Source: Desulfonema limicola
GTDB lineage: Bacteria; Desulfobacterota; Desulfobacteria; Desulfobacterales; Desulfosalsimonadaceae
Direction of reading: 5' to 3'
Assembly (NCBI GenBank): GCA_020722245.1
Contig: DYLE01000091.1
Span: forward strand, 1 to 9,443
DNA: 9,443 nucleotides
A model generated the notes under the pieces. The model was not told where the DNA came from and searched no databases. It saw nothing but the letters and a program-made list of their open reading frames with translations. The translations under genes and the position numbers were made by a program. Positions within the stretch are counted from its first letter, which is position 1, and the number at the start of each line of letters is the position of its first letter. This document shows positions 1 through 7,164 of the stretch, piece by piece.

Positions 1-2
1 AA

Positions 3-17
3 GCCCCTTTTAGGGGC
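3..17. other. Short perfect hairpin at left edge
   Basis: A 5-bp GC-rich stem (GCCCC at 3-7, GGGGC at 13-17) closes a TTTTA loop. No T-tract follows on the plus strand. On the minus strand the stem is followed by TT and then the window edge, so it could be half of a bidirectional terminator whose tail is cut off. Its function cannot be decided from what is visible. Confidence 0.4.
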
Positions 18-26
18 AAGACAAGG

Positions 27-51
27 CCTGGTCCTCTGGGCCAGGATTTTT
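27..51 (+). terminator. Rho-independent terminator of an upstream gene
   Basis: CCTGG (27-31) pairs with CCAGG (41-45). The stem extends inward through T-G, C-G and C-G pairs to a TCT loop, giving about 8 bp. It is followed by A and then five T's (47-51). This is the classic stem plus T-tract, pointing rightward, and presumably ends a plus-strand gene lying left of the window. It insulates the following unknown gene and rnj from upstream transcription. Confidence 0.7.
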
Positions 52-81
52 ACTTTCTCTGTGCGCCCTGTGGTAAAAATA

Positions 82-114
82 TTCTCAAAAAATCCATAAA
101 TTACTTACTATAAA
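82..114 (+). promoter_or_regulatory. Weak candidate promoter before the 110-residue ORF
   Basis: The A/T-rich stretch 71-118 separates the terminator from the first gene. The best matches are TTCTCA (82-87), an 18-nt spacer and TACTAT (106-111), or alternatively TATAAA at 109-114 without a good -35. Each hexamer matches the sigma70 consensus at only about 4 of 6 positions. Location after a terminator and before a co-directional gene run supports a promoter somewhere here, but the exact boxes are a guess. A small perfect stem CCGC/GCGG (119-122, 126-129) sits in the presumed leader. Confidence 0.3.
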
Positions 115-144
115 AATACCGCATAGCGGGATAAACAGCTTTTT

Positions 145-477
145 ATGAAGCAATACGTTATTGACGGCCTGAGGCCCAAGGATCGCCAGCTGCTGGAGTC
201 CTATCTGGAGGAGCACTTCGGCCCGGCCCAGATCAAAGATGTGTACTGGTTACCGATGGATCCTTCCCTTTACAGCCCGACTCAGGCTGCGCATACGGAC
301 TGCCAGCCCTTTTACTTTGTGGTTGTGCTCCACCCCGATTCAATCGCCGCCGAGATGCTGGTCCGGACCCAACACCGCGTCCGCTGCGATTGCATGGGCT
401 ACGCCGGTGAGGATCAGCGGACCTGGCTGATTCGGGTGATCGATTCCATTTTTGAAGAATTGATGATTCAGGCATGA
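145..477 (+). CDS. Conserved-looking hypothetical protein upstream of RNase J
   Basis: I do not recognise this 110-residue protein as a named family. It has no signal peptide or membrane segment and is predicted to be a small cytosolic alpha/beta protein. The N-terminal part is charged and helical (residues 10-25), the middle has a hydrophobic strand (FYFVVVLH, 57-63), and the C-terminus is an acidic helix (95-108). Cysteines lie at 53, 81 and 83, the last two in a CDC motif; whether they bind metal is unknown. The start has no clear Shine-Dalgarno sequence, but the ORF is in phase with normal codon usage and ends 34 nt before rnj, so co-transcription is likely. A role linked to RNase J is only a guess from position. 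Confidence 0.7.
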   Translation: MKQYVIDGLRPKDRQLLESYLEEHFGPAQIKDVYWLPMDPSLYSPTQAAHTDCQPFYFVVVLHPDSIAAEMLVRTQHRVRCDCMGYAGEDQRTWLIRVIDSIFEELMIQA

Positions 478-511
478 CCCCCTTTTTTCATCAGACAAGC
501 GTGCATCGGCG

Positions 512-2164
512 ATGTTGAAAATCATTCCCCTTGGCGGACTCGGAGAGATCGGTCTGAACATGATGGCCGTTGAGTATGATGATACCCTGGTCGTCATTGA
601 TGCCGGGCTTATGTTTCCTGAAGACGATATGCTGGGCATCGATTATGTCATTCCGGATATGGACTATGTGCGGCAGAAAAGCGACCACCTGAAGGGTGTG
701 GTTCTGACCCACGCCCATGAGGACCATATCGGCGCGGTCCCTTACCTGTTGAAGCTGGTCAGCGCGCCGGTTTACGGGACGGCCTTTACCCTGGGAATGC
801 TTCGGCATAAACTCGAGGAGCATGACCTGCTTTCCGTGGCAATGTTAACCGAGGTGTCCCCGAAGGAAAAGCTGAGCATTCCGCCGTTTGAGTTCGAATT
901 TATCCGGGTCAATCACAGCGTGGTGGATGGCGTGGGTCTTGGAATAAAAACCCCTGAAGGGCTCATTGTTCATACCGGGGACTTCAAGCTTTCGGAGACC
1001 TTCATTCCCGGCATGATGACCGATATCAGCGCCTTTGCCAGGCTGGGGGACGAGGGGGTGCTTGCGCTTCTTTCGGATTCGACCAACGTGGAAAAGGAGG
1101 GGTACACCATCCCTGACGAGGTGGTTGGTGAAACCCTAGAGAAGATCATCGCCAAGAGCAAGGGAAGGGTGATCGTCGCCTTATTTGCATCCCACATCGC
1201 TCGCATCCAGCAGGTCGTCAACATCAGCAGGGCAAGGGGGCGCAAAATCCTTTTTAACGGCAGAAGCATCGAGCTGAGCGTTGAGATTGCAAGCCGGCTC
1301 GGGCTGCTGCATATACCCTTCGGAATGGAAATTCAGATTGATCAGATCGACAGCTTTGATCCCCACGAAATTTTGATCATGACCACCGGAAGCCAGGGGG
1401 AGCCCATGTCCGCTTTGACCCGGATGTCCACCGGAACCCACAAGCAGATCCATATCGAGAAGGGGGACACGGTGATCCTTTCCTCCAAGTTCATACCCGG
1501 CAATGAAAAGGCGATCGCGCAGATCATCAACGATCTTTTCAGAAGGGGCGCGGATGTCATTTATGAAAAAATATCCGACATCCATGTTTCCGGGCACGCC
1601 TTTCGGGAGGAACTGAAGATGATGATCAGCCTCACAAAGCCGAGGTACTTCATACCGATTCATGGGGAGTACCGGCATCTGATTCATCACGCCCATCTGG
1701 CCAGGGATTGCGGCATTCCTGAAGAAAGGGTATTGCTTGCGGAAAACGGTCAGGTCATTGAGTTTGATCAAAACGGCGGGCGCGTGGGTTCCAAAATCGC
1801 CACCAGCCGCATCCTGGTCGACGGCAAGGGCATCGGCGACGTGGGACGGTCCGTGTTAAAGGAAAGACGGGCGCTCTCGGAGGACGGACTGGTGGTGGTG
1901 GTCCTCGCCCTGGATGAAAAGACCGGCTTTGTGGTTTACGGCCCGGAGATCGCCTCCAAGGGATTTATATTCGAATTTGAGACCGGTCATCTGCTGGAGG
2001 ATGCAAAATGTGTGATCCTTGAGATCATCGATGATATCCGCCGGATTGAACCCTGTGAGCGGGTGGAGGTCCTTAAGAAAAGAATGCTTCGGGAGCTGCG
2101 TGCGTATTTTAATTTTACAATCCGGCGAAGACCGCTTATACTCCCATTTATCATTGAGGTCTGA
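512..2164 (+). CDS. rnj: Ribonuclease J (metallo-beta-lactamase / beta-CASP RNase)
   Basis: RNase J is a zinc-dependent cytosolic RNase with 5'-to-3' exonuclease and endonuclease activity in mRNA decay and rRNA/sRNA processing. The 550-residue length matches the family. The N-terminus KIIPLGGLGEIG is the canonical opening. The metal-binding motif HAHEDH is at 67-72, followed by the NHSVVD motif with His135 and TGDF with Asp157. The beta-CASP domain includes SH at 227-228 and TTGSQGEP at 291-298. The late metal/phosphate motifs HVSGH (358-362) and IHGE (383-386) are present, so all catalytic residues appear intact. The C-terminal domain (about 430-550) ends in the usual RRRPLILPFIIEV. The Shine-Dalgarno is poor, but the ATG matches the family start. 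It follows the unknown ORF by 34 nt and precedes ftsK by 54 nt. Confidence 0.96.
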   Translation: MLKIIPLGGLGEIGLNMMAVEYDDTLVVIDAGLMFPEDDMLGIDYVIPDMDYVRQKSDHLKGVVLTHAHEDHIGAVPYLLKLVSAPVYGTAFTLGMLRHKLEEHDLLSVAMLTEVSPKEKLSIPPFEFEFIRVNHSVVDGVGLGIKTPEGLIVHTGDFKLSETFIPGMMTDISAFARLGDEGVLALLSDSTNVEKEGYTIPDEVVGETLEKIIAKSKGRVIVALFASHIARIQQVVNISRARGRKILFNGRSIELSVEIASRLGLLHIPFGMEIQIDQIDSFDPHEILIMTTGSQGEPMSALTRMSTGTHKQIHIEKGDTVILSSKFIPGNEKAIAQIINDLFRRGADVIYEKISDIHVSGHAFREELKMMISLTKPRYFIPIHGEYRHLIHHAHLARDCGIPEERVLLAENGQVIEFDQNGGRVGSKIATSRILVDGKGIGDVGRSVLKERRALSEDGLVVVVLALDEKTGFVVYGPEIASKGFIFEFETGHLLEDAKCVILEIIDDIRRIEPCERVEVLKKRMLRELRAYFNFTIRRRPLILPFIIEV

Positions 2165-2218
2165 ATCGAAGAAGGGGTCCTGCCAGACCATGACGTTTTG
2201 GGGCACGCATACGAACCC

Positions 2219-4405
2219 ATGAGAAGAGAAATCGTCGGCCTTATTCTGGCTTTTCTGGTGATCTTTACACTGGTCAGCCTGCTTTCATACAGCCCGGATG
2301 ATCCGTCCATTCACCATATCGGGTCCCTGGGGCGGGTGGAGAATTTTTTCGGCCTGTTCGGCGCCCATGTGGCCGGTTTTTTCATCGGGCTGTTCGGGGT
2401 CGGGGCCTTATGGATTCCGGTTCTGCTTCTGGTCGCCTGCCTGGAGTATTTCAAAAACCCGTCCGGTCGAATGCTGGCGCGAATGGCGGGCGGCGGGATT
2501 CTGCTTATCCTCGCCACCGGCAGCCTGATGTCCTTTTCCCGGGAGAGCTATGTCATCTTCAATCATTCATACTCCGCCGGCGGCATGATCGGGTTTCCCA
2601 TTCGCGACGGCCTGCAGCATTATGCGAACTGGACCGGCGGCGCGATGATCCTTATTCTTTTTTTATTGATCGGGTTTATTCTGGCCACCGGTATTTCTCT
2701 GGTGGCCCTGTGTAAAAACGGATGGGCCCGGCTTGCGGCCGGGTGGGTTCGTATCCAGGCGGCGGTTGCCTACCTGAAGGCCCAAAGAAAAAAAAAGCTT
2801 GTTGTAAAGCCTGTCCAAAAAACATCAAAAATCAAAAAGTCCCTCGAGCCTGAAAAAAAAGAGGCGGAGACCTTCACGATTCAGGAAACCCTTCCGCCCA
2901 GGCCGCTCCGTTCGGTGCTGGCGCCGAAGCAGCAGGTCTTTGAGTCCATGCGAAAGGATTCCGGGTTTACGCTTCCATCGGTGGAATTTTTAAAAGACCC
3001 AGAAACCTATGTGGATGCCGTGGACCATGAAAATTTAAGGTATATGTCCAAGCTTCTGGAGCAGAAGCTTGAGGATTTCGGTGTCATGGGAAAGGTGGTG
3101 ACGGTGCTTCCCGGTCCGGTCATCACCCGGTTTGAGCTTGAACCCGCACCCGGGGTGAAGATCAACCGGGTGGTGAACCTGGCCGATGACCTGGCGCTTG
3201 CGCTTCGCGCCATGAGCATTCGGATTATCGCCCCGATTCCGGGCAAGGCGGTGATCGGCATTGAGGTGCCGAACGCCAAACGTGAAACGGTTTACATCAA
3301 GGAGGTCATCGCCTCTGCGGCTTTTGAGAAATCCAAATCCAAGCTGACCCTGGCCATGGGAAAGGATATCGTGGGCAACCCTGTGGTCTCCAACCTGGAG
3401 ACGATGCCTCACCTGCTGATTGCCGGAGCCACCGGGACTGGAAAGAGCGTTTCCTTGAACACCATGATCTGCAGCATGCTGTATAAGGCGACCCCGGAAG
3501 AGGTCAAACTGATCATGATCGATCCGAAAAGGATCGAATTGTCTGTTTTTGACGGCATTCCCCACCTGATCACGCCGGTGGTGACCGATATGAAAAAGGC
3601 CACCAACGCCCTTTTCTGGGCGGTTCGCGAGATGGAGCGGCGGTATCGCCTGCTCTCCGAAAACAGGGTCAGAAATATCAAGCAGTACAACCATAAGGTC
3701 GAAAAGGGGCTTGCCGAAAAGGCCGAGGATGAATCCCCTCCGGAAATACTCCCCTACGTGGTGATTATCATCGACGAGCTGGCCGACCTGATGATGGTGG
3801 CCTCCCGGGATGTGGAGGTTAGCCTCACCCGGCTTGCCCAGATGGCCAGGGCCGCAGGCATCCATCTGATCCTGGCCACCCAGCGGCCCTCGGTGGATAT
3901 CCTGACGGGTGTGATCAAGGCGAATTTTCCCACCCGGCTTTCATTTCAGGTATCGTCCAAGACGGATTCCCGGACCATCATTGACGCCAACGGCGCGGAA
4001 GCGCTTCTTGGAAACGGGGACATGCTTTTCCTGCCGCCGGGCACCGCAAAGCTGGAGCGGATCCACGGCGCGTATATCTCGGAAGAAGAGATTTCTAAAA
4101 TCACGGAATTTTTGAAGGCGCAGAAACCCCCGGCCTATGACCATGACATCCTTCATGCACCGCAATCGCAAAATGGGGATGAGGAAGAAAGGGAATACGA
4201 TGAACGCTACGACGAGGCCGTGGCCCTGGTGACGAAAACCGGACAGGCCTCCATTTCCATGATTCAGCGGCATCTTCGCATCGGGTATAACCGGGCCGCC
4301 CGGATTGTGGAGATGATGGAGGAAGAAGGGGTTGTGGGACCGTCCGACGGAATCAAGCCCAGGGAGGTTCTGGCCCGAAACTATGATGACATGGATAAAA
4401 CCTGA
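2219..4405 (+). CDS. ftsK: DNA translocase FtsK/SpoIIIE
   Basis: FtsK is a septum-anchored hexameric ATPase that pumps chromosomal DNA during division and, in many bacteria, activates XerCD at dif. From the ATG at 2219 the protein has 728 residues. The N-terminal membrane domain has about four or five hydrophobic segments (roughly 4-23, 45-78, 91-106, 140-164). A basic, low-complexity linker runs about 190-225, much shorter than in E. coli FtsK. The alpha domain is about 255-350. The beta motor has Walker A GATGTGKS (403-410), Walker B VVIIIDE (514-520) and the conserved RPSVDILTGVIKANFPTR stretch (556-573). The C-terminal winged-helix gamma domain (about 657-720) recognises polar DNA motifs in known FtsKs. 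A TTG at 2198 would add seven residues; neither start has a clear Shine-Dalgarno. I prefer 2219 because a basic MRRE immediately precedes the first membrane segment. Confidence 0.95.
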   Translation: MRREIVGLILAFLVIFTLVSLLSYSPDDPSIHHIGSLGRVENFFGLFGAHVAGFFIGLFGVGALWIPVLLLVACLEYFKNPSGRMLARMAGGGILLILATGSLMSFSRESYVIFNHSYSAGGMIGFPIRDGLQHYANWTGGAMILILFLLIGFILATGISLVALCKNGWARLAAGWVRIQAAVAYLKAQRKKKLVVKPVQKTSKIKKSLEPEKKEAETFTIQETLPPRPLRSVLAPKQQVFESMRKDSGFTLPSVEFLKDPETYVDAVDHENLRYMSKLLEQKLEDFGVMGKVVTVLPGPVITRFELEPAPGVKINRVVNLADDLALALRAMSIRIIAPIPGKAVIGIEVPNAKRETVYIKEVIASAAFEKSKSKLTLAMGKDIVGNPVVSNLETMPHLLIAGATGTGKSVSLNTMICSMLYKATPEEVKLIMIDPKRIELSVFDGIPHLITPVVTDMKKATNALFWAVREMERRYRLLSENRVRNIKQYNHKVEKGLAEKAEDESPPEILPYVVIIIDELADLMMVASRDVEVSLTRLAQMARAAGIHLILATQRPSVDILTGVIKANFPTRLSFQVSSKTDSRTIIDANGAEALLGNGDMLFLPPGTAKLERIHGAYISEEEISKITEFLKAQKPPAYDHDILHAPQSQNGDEEEREYDERYDEAVALVTKTGQASISMIQRHLRIGYNRAARIVEMMEEEGVVGPSDGIKPREVLARNYDDMDKT

Positions 4406-4424
4406 GATCCTGGGGAAACAACCG

Positions 4425-5081
4425 ATGGATTTGAATGACGCGCTGATCGAGCAGGTGAAGGGGTTTTTAGACCCGGCCGAAGGCCGCCGGCTGTATGAGC
4501 TGGCGATCTTTGCATCCCGAAAAGGCCCCTGCCTGGAGATCGGAAGCTACTGCGGCAAATCCAGCCTTTATCTGGGCGCGGCATGCCGTGAAAACGGAAC
4601 GGTGCTGTTTAGTATCGATCATCATCGCGGCTCCGAGGAGCAGCAGCCGGGCGAGGAATATTTTGATCCGGAAACTTTTGACCCGAAAAACTGCCGCGTG
4701 GACACCTTTTTTTTGTTTCGCAGAACCCTTGCCCTGGCGGGGCTCGAGGATACCGTGGTCCCCATCGTCGCCCGTTCGGAGGTGGTGGCCCGTCACTGGG
4801 CGACCCCCCTTGGCCTCGTGTTCATCGACGGCGGCCATAGCTATTCATCCGCTTTTACGGACTATAACAGCTGGGCCGGTCACATTATTCCTGAAGGATA
4901 CCTGCTGATTCACGATATATTTGAAAACCCAGAGGAGGGCGGGCAGGCGCCTTACCGGGTGTACCAGCTGGCCAAGTCCTCGGGGCTTTTTGAGGAGCTT
5001 GCCGGAACCAAAACCCTGGGGGTGCTTCAGCGCCGCGCCTGCGGCCATGTTCCGGAAAACCCGCCTCACCCATCCGGTTAG
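4425..5081 (+). CDS. Class I SAM-dependent methyltransferase (Methyltransf_24-like)
   Basis: This predicted 218-residue Rossmann-fold methyltransferase is probably cytosolic; its substrate is unknown. SAM-binding motif I is CLEIGSYCGKSS (36-47) and the acidic residue ending strand 2 is in FSIDHH (Asp65). The signature FIDGGHSY (133-140) and LIHDIF (161-166) are typical of the Methyltransf_24 group, which includes sugar and small-molecule methyltransferases and many uncharacterised proteins. I chose the ATG at 4425 because TGGGGA (4411-4416) sits 8 nt upstream. ATGs at 4383 and 4386, and a TTG at 4332, would overlap the end of ftsK and lack well-spaced ribosome sites. The 19-nt gap from ftsK suggests co-transcription. 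Its stop codon overlaps that of the convergent methyltransferase gene. Confidence 0.85.
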   Translation: MDLNDALIEQVKGFLDPAEGRRLYELAIFASRKGPCLEIGSYCGKSSLYLGAACRENGTVLFSIDHHRGSEEQQPGEEYFDPETFDPKNCRVDTFFLFRRTLALAGLEDTVVPIVARSEVVARHWATPLGLVFIDGGHSYSSAFTDYNSWAGHIIPEGYLLIHDIFENPEEGGQAPYRVYQLAKSSGLFEELAGTKTLGVLQRRACGHVPENPPHPSG

Positions 5082-5794
5082 TTACCTGTTTTTTTAAAAT
5101 AGAGGACAAGGCTTTTGCCCAGCACCGGGTTGAGCAGGTGATCCAGGATTCGGGTGATTTTCGGCTTTTTCATGATGTCCCAGGTCAGCAGGCGATGGTA
5201 GAGGTTGACCGGAAGGGAATCGTTTCGGTGAGGCCCCACCAGGCACTTGAGCCACCAGTAGGGGGTGTGGAGGCTGTGCGCGAAATGGGCCCCCCATTGA
5301 ATCAGGCCGGTCCCTTCAAACAGGTGGGTGAGCTGCTTTTTTGTGTAGATGCGGATATGCCCGCCTTCGGTATTGTGGTAATCCGCGGACAGCCGCCAGC
5401 AGATTTTTTCAGGGTAATACCTTGGAACGCTCACCACCAGGTTTCCGCTCGGCTTCAGCACCCGCAAGACTTCCCGGGCGGCTTGCGCATCATCGGGAAT
5501 GTGTTCCAGGACCTCGGAGCAGATGACATGATGAAAGCTGTTGTCCTTAAAAGGCAGGCAGGTAATGTCAGCGGCGGATATCCCCCATTGCCTCGCGCGG
5601 TTTTCTCCTGCCTTTTCAGAAAGCGCAATCCGGTTTTTGGCCTCACGAAGTTCATTGACGCTTCGGTCGGCTCCGATGACAATGACCCCGTTTAACCGGC
5701 AGAGCCCGCTGGCATGCCTTCCGGTTCCGCACCCGATGTCGAGCAGTCGATGACCGGGCTGAATATTCAGCCGGTTAAACCGGACCGTAATCAT
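5078..5794 (-). CDS. Class I SAM-dependent methyltransferase (Methyltransf_11 type)
   Basis: This 238-residue methyltransferase has motif I LDIGCGTGRH (18-27), an acidic residue after strand 2 (GADRS, Asp43), motif post-II ITCLPFKDNSF (77-87) and SEVLEHIPD (93-101), followed by LRVLKPSGNLVVSVP. The SAM domain covers about 15-125. The C-terminal part is rich in aromatic and basic residues (YWWLKCL at 179-185) and may recognise a lipid or glycan substrate; that is inference. The start ATG is the complement of 5792-5794, preceded by AAAGGG at suitable spacing. The gene begins inside the last 20 nt of the upstream glycosyltransferase gene, so the two are likely translationally coupled and act in one pathway, for example O-methylation of the sugar that the glycosyltransferase adds. 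The substrate is unknown. Confidence 0.88.
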   Translation of the reverse strand: MITVRFNRLNIQPGHRLLDIGCGTGRHASGLCRLNGVIVIGADRSVNELREAKNRIALSEKAGENRARQWGISAADITCLPFKDNSFHHVICSEVLEHIPDDAQAAREVLRVLKPSGNLVVSVPRYYPEKICWRLSADYHNTEGGHIRIYTKKQLTHLFEGTGLIQWGAHFAHSLHTPYWWLKCLVGPHRNDSLPVNLYHRLLTWDIMKKPKITRILDHLLNPVLGKSLVLYFKKTGN

Positions 5795-7028
5795 GGATAA
5801 CCCTTTGATAGGTGTTCGCGGTTTTCTGGGCCACCACCCGCCAGCTCAGGTGTTGCTGCACCCGGCGGTAACCGGCCTCGCTGAGCTTTCGCGCCAGGTC
5901 CGGGTTGTCCAGAACCTTGATGATCGATCGGGTTAAGGCGGCCGGATCCGCAGGGGGTACCAGAATGCCGGCGTCCCCGACCACCTCGGGAAGCGCCCCT
6001 CCGGTCGTACTGATGACCGGAACCCCGCAGGCCATGGCCTCGCCGGCGGGCAGGCCGAACCCCTCATAAATGGAGGGAACCACTGCGACGGACGCTTCTG
6101 CATACTGTCGAATAAACACGTCGTTGTTGATCCAGCCGGTGAACGAAACGATGTGTTCAATCCCCAGCGACCGGATGCGGCGAAGCACGCGGCTGTTCTT
6201 TTTGGGGGAGCCCACGACGATCAGCCGGACTTCTCGTTGTTTGGAGATTTCTGAAACCGCCAGAAGCAGATATTCAAGCCCCTTGAGAGGGGTGTCGGCG
6301 CTGTTGGTGACGATGATCCGGTTTTTTTTGCGTGCGACCCCGGCCACAGGGTGAAACACATCCGTATCGATGCCGTTGGGGATGACGCTGAACCGGTCAC
6401 GGGGGATTTTAAACTCTTTGCTGATATCCTGTTGAGCGCAGTTGGATACGGTGATGATGCGGGGAAGGGTTTTGGCCACCCTTTTTTGCATGTCGATAAA
6501 GGAGTACCAGCGAAGGTGTTTAAGCTTTTTCCATAAAAGGGTTTCCGAGCGGACATCGATGCGGCGGTCTACAGTGATGGGGTGGTGGATGGTGGCTACC
6601 GTGGGAAGCCTGCGTTGAATCCCGAGCAGGCCGTAACAAAGGCTCTGGTTGTCATGAACGATATCGTAGCGCGAAAAATTTTTTTTCAGAAATTTTTCAG
6701 CCCGAATCCCGAAGGTGAAGGGTTCGGGAAACCCCATGGTGGAGATCCCGATCCATTCGATGAGGTTGGTGAGGTTTAAAAGCTCATGCGCCCTGGGCAG
6801 CCGAAACAGGTCTGCCGGGTTGTAGAGATCAAGGCTCGGCAGCTTGACCAGTCGAACGCGGGAATCGAGTTCCGGGTATTGCGGGCCGGAGACCACATCC
6901 ACCCGATGTCCCAGGTCCGTCAGCGCCCGGCTCAGGTTTTTGACATAGACCCCCTGGCCGCCGCAATGGGGGTTGCTGCGGTAGCTCAAAAGGCAGATGT
7001 GAAGGGGTGAATCCGCCGACGGCCTCAT
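5775..7028 (-). CDS. Glycosyltransferase family 4 (GT-B fold)
   Basis: This 417-residue GT-B enzyme is expected to transfer a sugar from a nucleotide-sugar donor with retention of configuration. The N-terminal acceptor domain opens with a strand and the loop GGQGVYV (23-29), the usual glycine-rich GT4 motif. TIHHP (146-150) and VSNCAQQDI (194-202) follow. The interdomain PNGID is at 217-221. The C-terminal donor domain contains the EX7E motif EGFGLPAGE (322-330) and TGGALPEVVGDAGILVPP (342-359). There is no signal peptide or membrane segment, so it is cytosolic or peripherally membrane-bound. The next gene is a methyltransferase overlapping it by 20 nt, pointing to surface polysaccharide, glycolipid or capped-glycan synthesis. 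Donor and acceptor cannot be read from sequence. The Shine-Dalgarno is weak. Confidence 0.92.
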   Translation of the reverse strand: MRPSADSPLHICLLSYRSNPHCGGQGVYVKNLSRALTDLGHRVDVVSGPQYPELDSRVRLVKLPSLDLYNPADLFRLPRAHELLNLTNLIEWIGISTMGFPEPFTFGIRAEKFLKKNFSRYDIVHDNQSLCYGLLGIQRRLPTVATIHHPITVDRRIDVRSETLLWKKLKHLRWYSFIDMQKRVAKTLPRIITVSNCAQQDISKEFKIPRDRFSVIPNGIDTDVFHPVAGVARKKNRIIVTNSADTPLKGLEYLLLAVSEISKQREVRLIVVGSPKKNSRVLRRIRSLGIEHIVSFTGWINNDVFIRQYAEASVAVVPSIYEGFGLPAGEAMACGVPVISTTGGALPEVVGDAGILVPPADPAALTRSIIKVLDNPDLARKLSEAGYRRVQQHLSWRVVAQKTANTYQRVIHDYGPV

Positions 7029-7042
7029 CCTGATGCAATGAT

Positions 7043-7071
7043 TTGACGGTTGAAATTTTATACTCTATAGT
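7043..7071 (+). promoter_or_regulatory. Near-consensus sigma70 promoter for pyrD
   Basis: TTGACG (7043-7048) is separated by exactly 17 nt from TATAGT (7066-7071), matching the sigma70 hexamers at 5 of 6 positions each. Transcription would start near 7078, leaving a leader of about 87 nt before the pyrD ATG. I see no terminator-antiterminator hairpin in that leader, so a classic PyrR-type attenuator is not evident. Confidence 0.7.
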
Positions 7072-7090
7072 AATTGAAAATAAAACAAAT
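7057..7090 (-). promoter_or_regulatory. Possible divergent promoter for the GT4-methyltransferase pair
   Basis: On the minus strand TATAAA (complement of 7057-7062) has T-rich -35 candidates about 16 to 20 nt upstream (TTTATT or TTGTTT, within 7079-7090). Its -10 lies inside the spacer of the plus-strand pyrD promoter, so the two would occlude each other if both are real. The -35 match is poor. Confidence 0.35.
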
Positions 7091-7164
7091 ATAGCCGAGG
7101 GAGCGCTTCGTCAAGGGATTTTTAGGATTTGCGGTAAACTTCACAGCGAACCAGTGTATAAAAA

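Noticed and set aside
1181..1771. 196-codon minus-strand open frame inside rnj
   Set aside because: It is the shadow of a highly conserved beta-CASP region and shows no domain or ribosome site.
2190..2222. Ten-codon ORF whose TGA overlaps the ftsK ATG
   Set aside because: It lies in the rnj-ftsK gap with a badly spaced ribosome site and no sign of selection. It is most likely chance.
3035..3865. 276-codon minus-strand open frame inside ftsK
   Set aside because: It is antisense to the FtsK alpha and motor domains, with His/Gly/Asp-rich unstructured content and no recognisable motif. FtsK is unambiguous.
5089..5095. Run of seven T's just after the convergent stops, as a possible terminator
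   Set aside because: Only a 3-bp stem can form before it, and the run encodes the Lys codons at the end of the minus-strand methyltransferase.
5138..5695. 185-codon plus-strand open frame opposite the second methyltransferase
   Set aside because: The minus strand carries clear SAM-binding motifs. The plus frame has no recognisable features and is a codon-bias shadow.
7078..7164. Pyrimidine-responsive attenuator or riboswitch in the pyrD leader
   Set aside because: I could find no stem followed by a T-tract and no alternative pairing. The leader is simply A/T-rich with one short G-rich patch.
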